Source: Muribaculaceae bacterium (lineage in GTDB: Bacteria > Bacteroidota > Bacteroidia > Bacteroidales > Muribaculaceae). Taken from it: 64,000 nt of DNA. The notes under the pieces are model-generated. The model was not told where the DNA came from. It searched no databases and saw only the letters and a program-made list of their open reading frames with translations. Below are positions 60,324-64,000 of the stretch, one piece after another (the stretch's first letter is position 1; each line of letters starts with the position of its first letter). A program made the translations under genes and the position numbers. The stretch is taken from positions 44,455 to 108,454 of the forward strand of contig JAGCCU010000051.1 in assembly GCA_017651515.1 (NCBI GenBank). The letters run 5' to 3'.

Positions 60324-62000
60324 TCACTTTAGGTTCAGGATGCGCCGATATTCACCAGGCTTGGTGAATACTTCGTGTGCACGGTCCAGAGTCTCGTCGC
60401 TGCGGGTGTCGAGTTCGGTCTCTCCTGCTTGATAGTAGTAACGCTGGATAATCTCTCGTGCAAGGATTTTTTCTATCTCGCTACGGTGAGTGTCCAGGTC
60501 TTGGCTCAGGTCATGCTTGAGCAGTTTTTCCAGACGGTCGAAAGCCTCGGTGGTTTCGTCGTTGATGTATCCTTCGGTTTTTGCCACCTTGCGCAGGTTC
60601 TCGATACCCGTTTCGCACACCTTATCATATTGGAACTTGTCTGGGTCGATAAACTGCTTGAACTCGTTGAAGATAGTGTCGGTTATTTCAAACGTGGCAG
60701 GAGGATCGATGGTGGGGTGCTGGGCTGCATAGCGGGTAGCGAAGTCGAAAGCCCAGTTGTCGCGCACTATGTTATACACCAGTCGAGTGAGTTCGGGATA
60801 GTCAACTTTGATGTCAGGAGTAATGCCCCCGCCTTCGCGCACTTCGCGGCCGTGGGCGGTGTGGAACACACGTGCCAGACTATCGGGCAGTCGTTGGTAG
60901 GCTCCATTCTCGTCGCGCTGCGAGTAATCAATTTCCTGTATCAGTCGGCCGCTGGGAATGTAATACTTGGCAATGGTGACTTTCAGCGCTCCGTCAAATG
61001 GCAGCGGTCGTACGCTTTGCACCAGCCCCTTGCCGAACGAACGACTGCCGAGTATCACGGCACGGTCAAGGTCTTGCAAGGCACCGGCGGTAATCTCGGC
61101 CGACGAGGCAGAGCCACCGTCAACGAGTACTGCCAGCGGAATCTTGGGGTCGATGGGGTCGGCTGTAGTCTTGTATATTTTCTCGCTCTGCTTGTCACGG
61201 CCACGGGTTGTGAGTACCGGAGTGCCCTTTGGTACGAACAGGCCGACAATTTGCACGGCGCTTTCCATCAGACCGCCGCCATTGCCGCGCAAGTCAAGCA
61301 CGATGCTTTTCACGGCGGGGTTCTTCTTGAGTTCGATAAGTGCGTCGCGCACTTGTGCAAACGAGTGTTCGTTGAAGGTGTTAAGGCATATATAGCCCAT
61401 GTCGCCACGCGTCACACCGTAGTATGGTACCGGTGACAACTTGATTGTCTCACGGGTGATGTCGAAAGTCTTGATGCTGTCATCGCAGTATGGACGCACG
61501 ACGGTGAGGCGCACTTGGGTATTGGCGAGGCCCTTGAGTTTGTTGCTCACCTTGTCGCTGCTCCATCCAGTCACGGTGTCGCCGTCAATCACTAGGATGC
61601 GGTCGCCGGTGTGTACGCCGGCACGGTCAGCAGGACTGTCTTTATATGGTCCTGAGATATACACGCCCTTCTTCTCTCCGCGACGCTCTTGTATGTAGCT
61701 GCCTATGCCGCCATATTCGCCGGTACTGATCACCTGGAACTCCTCGCGCGACTTGGCGGGAATGTATTCCGTGTATGGGTCGATGTCGTCGAGCATCGCA
61801 TTGATGGCGGTTTCGATTGACTTCTGTGCATCGATGGTATCTACATAGTATGTGTTCAATTCCTTATAGAGCGAGTTGAAAATGTCAAGGTTGCGCACGA
61901 TGGCAGCCTCGCTGTTGTCTTTCTCTTCGCCTTGGGCTATAGGGACGAGTAAGGTTAACGCCAGCAACAAAACGGTTGATATCTTGATGTGTTTTTTCAT
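60324..62000 (-). CDS. S41-family C-terminal processing protease
   Basis: A 558-residue exported protease. Signal peptide (TVLLLALTLLVPIAQG), then a PDZ domain (about 90-175: GVYISGPYKDSPADRAGVHTGDRIL), then the S41 core: LDLRGNGGGLMESAVQIVGLF, the nucleophile serine in DGGSASSAEITAGAL, and the catalytic lysine in GSRSFGKGLVQ. The C-terminal third is a helical tail. Bacteroidetes typically have several such CtpA proteases in the periplasm. It has a good promoter and precedes pfkA. Confidence 0.95.
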   Translation of the reverse strand: MKKHIKISTVLLLALTLLVPIAQGEEKDNSEAAIVRNLDIFNSLYKELNTYYVDTIDAQKSIETAINAMLDDIDPYTEYIPAKSREEFQVISTGEYGGIGSYIQERRGEKKGVYISGPYKDSPADRAGVHTGDRILVIDGDTVTGWSSDKVSNKLKGLANTQVRLTVVRPYCDDSIKTFDITRETIKLSPVPYYGVTRGDMGYICLNTFNEHSFAQVRDALIELKKNPAVKSIVLDLRGNGGGLMESAVQIVGLFVPKGTPVLTTRGRDKQSEKIYKTTADPIDPKIPLAVLVDGGSASSAEITAGALQDLDRAVILGSRSFGKGLVQSVRPLPFDGALKVTIAKYYIPSGRLIQEIDYSQRDENGAYQRLPDSLARVFHTAHGREVREGGGITPDIKVDYPELTRLVYNIVRDNWAFDFATRYAAQHPTIDPPATFEITDTIFNEFKQFIDPDKFQYDKVCETGIENLRKVAKTEGYINDETTEAFDRLEKLLKHDLSQDLDTHRSEIEKILAREIIQRYYYQAGETELDTRSDETLDRAHEVFTKPGEYRRILNLK

Positions 62001-62031
62001 CTAACTGTCGAATTAAAGAATGATTGAAAGG

Positions 62032-62062
62032 CAAAATTACAACATTTCATTCACACCACAAA
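62032..62062 (-). promoter_or_regulatory. Sigma-ABfr promoter of ctpA-pfkA
   Basis: TTTG (complement at 62059-62062), 19 bp, TAATTTTG (complement at 62032-62039), 31 bp upstream of the protease start. Confidence 0.7.
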
Positions 62063-62121
62063 AAAATACAGTATTTCCATATTTCCATCAACACCCAAGT
62101 TTCCACCTTTTCCATGATTTC

Positions 62122-62166
62122 CAGTTGTTACAGTTGTTACAATTGTTCCAAGTGTTCCGGTTATTC
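62122..62166. repeat. Five degenerate 9-bp tandem units
   Basis: Units CAGTTGTTA, CAGTTGTTA, CAATTGTTC, CAAGTGTTC, CGGTTATTC follow one another without gaps. Confidence 0.65.
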
Positions 62167-62611
62167 ACATCGGTTGACATATTAACACATCTGTTTGCAG
62201 ATTGCTGTATTGTTGCTTGATATCAAATCATAATGAGCGAATTGGGGTGAAGTTGTAGCAAAGATAGCATAAAGCACTTATAAAGTAAAAGTCAGTTGCG
62301 GACCTGTGTATCTGTTGGCACTTTAACACCAGAAAAAGGATCAGCGGAAATATATTGGGGGCATCAAGTTTTGGACTTATCATCGCCTAACGGCGATTGA
62401 CATCGGCAACTATATTTCTACATTTCAAATGCGAACAAACATACTGCTACTGGTAATGATTTTCTGAGTCCAGTAAAAGCCATTTTATTGCCAGTCCTTG
62501 GTTGATATTACTCCCATTGATAAGGAGTTTTATCAATCTATTTATTATTATTCTTTCTTGATTCTTGTGGAGTTTTGGAAAAACAACTATTTTTGTAAAA
62601 AATAATTCAGC

Positions 62612-62929
62612 ATGAAACATTTTATATCGTGCTTTTTACTGATGCTTTTGTTACTTAGTTGCTCTGGTCAGGTTGATAATGAAAAGGTCAATCTCCAAAG
62701 TTGTAATGAATTAAACGATATCATGCTGGCGTTTGAGCAGAATGGCGACAGCACATTGCTTGATAGTGCGGAAAGGCTGTGTAACAGTCTTGAAATGGGT
62801 GAATTGACAAAAGAGGGAAAGATGATCCTTAATTTGCGTAAACCTGAGGTGTTGATGGCTAGAAGTCGGGTCCGTGATGCTCTGGCGTGGAAATGCCAGT
62901 ACTTGTCGACTGAAAATATGGATGTATAA
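62612..62929 (+). CDS. Small lipoprotein, possibly truncated
   Basis: A 105-residue lipoprotein with a clear lipobox (LLLLSCSGQ, cysteine at 17). The mature part looks helical, with LDSAERLCNSLE resembling one TPR helix, and ends abruptly after RDALAWKCQYL. After the stop the same phase stays open only about 18 more codons. It may be the front of a longer, decayed TPR lipoprotein. No promoter of quality is visible, and DNA is A/T-rich. Confidence 0.6.
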   Translation: MKHFISCFLLMLLLLSCSGQVDNEKVNLQSCNELNDIMLAFEQNGDSTLLDSAERLCNSLEMGELTKEGKMILNLRKPEVLMARSRVRDALAWKCQYLSTENMDV

Positions 62930-63084
62930 CATAATGTGCATGATACGTGTTACTGGTTTATTGATAAGCATAAGCGAACGGTGTAGGGGGCGATTACACG
63001 GCCGGGCTTCTTATGACTTATATCAGTTACCTGATTCATTGATTGCACGATAATGATTAAATTGAAACGTCGATAGATAATATT

Positions 63085-63729
63085 ATGAACGTTATTAGAT
63101 TGAATATCGGATGTTGTTTTTCCCTATTTTTTCTGGTGCTTGGATGTAGTAATGGATTTACAAATAATCATATAGGTGAAGAAACAGATATGGCTCTTGT
63201 TGAAGACACGCTGGAACTTGATTCGGGTATGCATGAAATTGAATATTACCTTCAAGACGTGCCTTCAGGAAAAGTGTCTGATCTCTATTGTTCTAAGATT
63301 TTGTATGCTGATAGTAGTTTCTACATCTCTATACGACATCGTATTATAGCCGGGAACGATACTTTGAAATTTATCAATAATGGAGATGAAATAAGAGTTT
63401 TGAGTTTAATTCTTAATAAGATTTGCGATAATAGTGATATGAAAAGAATTAAATATGTAGATTTTTTCATCTCTGATATGGATTCAGAAAGCTTGAATTC
63501 TCTCTTTTTCAGTGACAATATTGATAAGTCACATCTGAAGAGTGCCATTGAGCGCACGAAATGGGTGGATTCGATAAAAGATGCATTGTTGGAGTATGGC
63601 ATTTATCTTGATAGGATTGAACTTGATGATATACAGTTCATTTCACAAGATGAGAGCGATAGTAACCATTGGGAAATAGATGGTCGGGTAGTTTGTTTTA
63701 TAAAATCTAATGAGTCAAGTCAGTTTTGA
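63085..63729 (+). CDS. Lipoprotein of unknown function
   Basis: A 214-residue lipoprotein (lipobox VLGCSNG, cysteine near residue 19). I do not recognise the mature part; it looks mixed alpha/beta with conserved-looking SDLYCSKILYADSSFYISIRH omitted of any catalytic motif, and a final strand DGRVVCFIKSNESSQF. Its base composition is lower in GC than the operons on the left. It lies next to tRNA-Asn together with the small lipoprotein and looks like accessory DNA. Confidence 0.65.
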   Translation: MNVIRLNIGCCFSLFFLVLGCSNGFTNNHIGEETDMALVEDTLELDSGMHEIEYYLQDVPSGKVSDLYCSKILYADSSFYISIRHRIIAGNDTLKFINNGDEIRVLSLILNKICDNSDMKRIKYVDFFISDMDSESLNSLFFSDNIDKSHLKSAIERTKWVDSIKDALLEYGIYLDRIELDDIQFISQDESDSNHWEIDGRVVCFIKSNESSQF

Positions 63730-63858
63730 AAGAAAAATGAGGGTTGCAATACGTTATGTCGGGGAGTTTTTCTGGAAGTTTATTAGCATTATAACATCTT
63801 GTTAATCAGTTTGTTTTGATGTGTTGAAAAAATGAATAAAATTTTTTTCAAAAAAAAT

Positions 63859-63889
63859 TTTGCCATATCAGAAAGTCGCAGTAACTTTG
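63859..63889 (+). promoter_or_regulatory. Sigma-ABfr promoter of tRNA-Asn
   Basis: TTTG at 63859-63862, 19 bp, TAACTTTG at 63882-63889, 31 bp before the tRNA. Confidence 0.75.
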
Positions 63890-63920
63890 CACCACATTTC
63901 GCCCAATGAAATGTGGTACT

Positions 63921-63994
63921 GCTTCAATAGCTCAGTTGGTTAGAGCACATGACTGTTAATCATGGGGTCGTTGGTTCAAGTCCATCTTGAAGCG
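63921..63994 (+). tRNA. tRNA-Asn (GUU)
   Basis: A 74-nt tRNA. The acceptor pairs GCTTCAA (63921-63927) with TTGAAGC (63987-63993), discriminator G. The anticodon loop CTGTTAA gives GTT at 63955-63957. The D loop AGTTGGTTAGA and T loop TTCAAGT are standard. CCA is not encoded. The gene ends six bases before the window edge. Confidence 0.97.
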
Positions 63995-64000
63995 CTCAAA

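Larger units (their letters stand above)
62001..62611. other. Gene-poor, low-GC stretch before the orphan lipoproteins
   Basis: A 611-bp stretch without a credible gene. It holds the ctpA promoter (62032-62062) and a 9-bp microrepeat (62122-62166). Around 62290-62515 the plus strand reads open for about 30 codons on each side of an in-frame TGA (near 62396-62398), with EKGSAEIYWGHQVLDL before it, which may be a decayed gene; I cannot name it. No transposase fragment is recognisable. Confidence 0.45.

Noticed and set aside
60375-61436. 353-residue plus-strand frame inside the S41 protease gene
   Set aside because: Antisense shadow of conserved S41 and PDZ motifs; Cys- and Val-rich without a recognisable fold.
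62290-62515. A coding gene
   Set aside because: An in-frame TGA and lack of a start or homology leave at most a decayed remnant.

Overview
The window is chromosomal DNA from a member of the Bacteroidota, most likely order Bacteroidales (Prevotellaceae or Muribaculaceae-like; the genus is my inference). Evidence: promoters of the Bacteroidetes sigma-ABfr type (TTTG or TTG, 19-20 bp, TAnnTTTG) sit in front of many genes; the pdxJ-exbB-exbD-tonB cluster is divergent from nadK; Shine-Dalgarno sites are scarce; and the families are typical of the group (DUF3667, DUF3298, CotH proteins with dockerin-like modules, a MetG with a KISTSR loop). About 50 genes are packed in long, mostly minus-strand operons. 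There are two tRNA genes (Ser-GGA, Asn-GUU). I see no insertion sequence, CRISPR array or prophage.

Layout. 1-5.7 kb: a truncated MalY/PatB aminotransferase, a DUF3667 membrane protein, tRNA-Ser, and aspC/metG with back-to-back promoters. 5.7-11.4 kb: a minus-strand envelope operon (zinc-ribbon membrane protein, an unlisted 34-residue miniprotein, a GNAT-like protein, a secreted CotH-dockerin protein, a GT4 glycosyltransferase). 11.7-25.4 kb: queA, a hairpin-rich gap that may hold a small RNA, a DegT aminotransferase, an outer-membrane barrel plus a periplasmic TPR protein, a DUF3298 protein, an MBL hydrolase and RsmI-like methylase, phoH, menG and a second aminotransferase. 25.4-39.1 kb: fourteen reading frames all on the minus strand (pdxJ, exbB, exbD, tonB, a Fe-S membrane protein split by an in-frame TAG, an ABC exporter, a phosphodiesterase, a SPOR lipoprotein, an ABC-ATPase/TOPRIM protein, deoC with a His-rich tail, an SGNH/MBOAT acylation pair, a membrane protein, a PAP2 phosphatase). 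39.3-50.9 kb: nadK, mfd, a second CotH-dockerin protein, a DigH-like glycosyl hydrolase with dockerin, then two lipoproteins, a polyprenyl synthase and tatD. 51.3-56.8 kb: three plus-strand genes for secreted proteins (beta-helix, 1146-residue tandem-repeat protein, LRR-dockerin). 57-62 kb: aqpZ, a Ugd homologue, pfkA, ctpA. 62-64 kb: gene-poor, AT-rich, with two orphan lipoproteins, ending in tRNA-Asn.

The most unusual points are: (i) a UDP-glucose dehydrogenase homologue in which the catalytic cysteine is leucine and two other catalytic positions are changed; (ii) four secreted proteins with dockerin-like modules, two of them CotH kinase-like, and no cohesin in view; (iii) a single-chain ABC-ATPase plus DUF4435/TOPRIM protein resembling OLD or fused PARIS defence effectors, inside a housekeeping operon; (iv) a His-rich metal-binding tail on DeoC; (v) an amber codon splitting a Fe-S membrane protein; (vi) a possible promoter-to-terminator small RNA after queA; (vii) the secreted-protein trio at 51-57 kb. 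All functions are read from sequence motifs; no database search was run.
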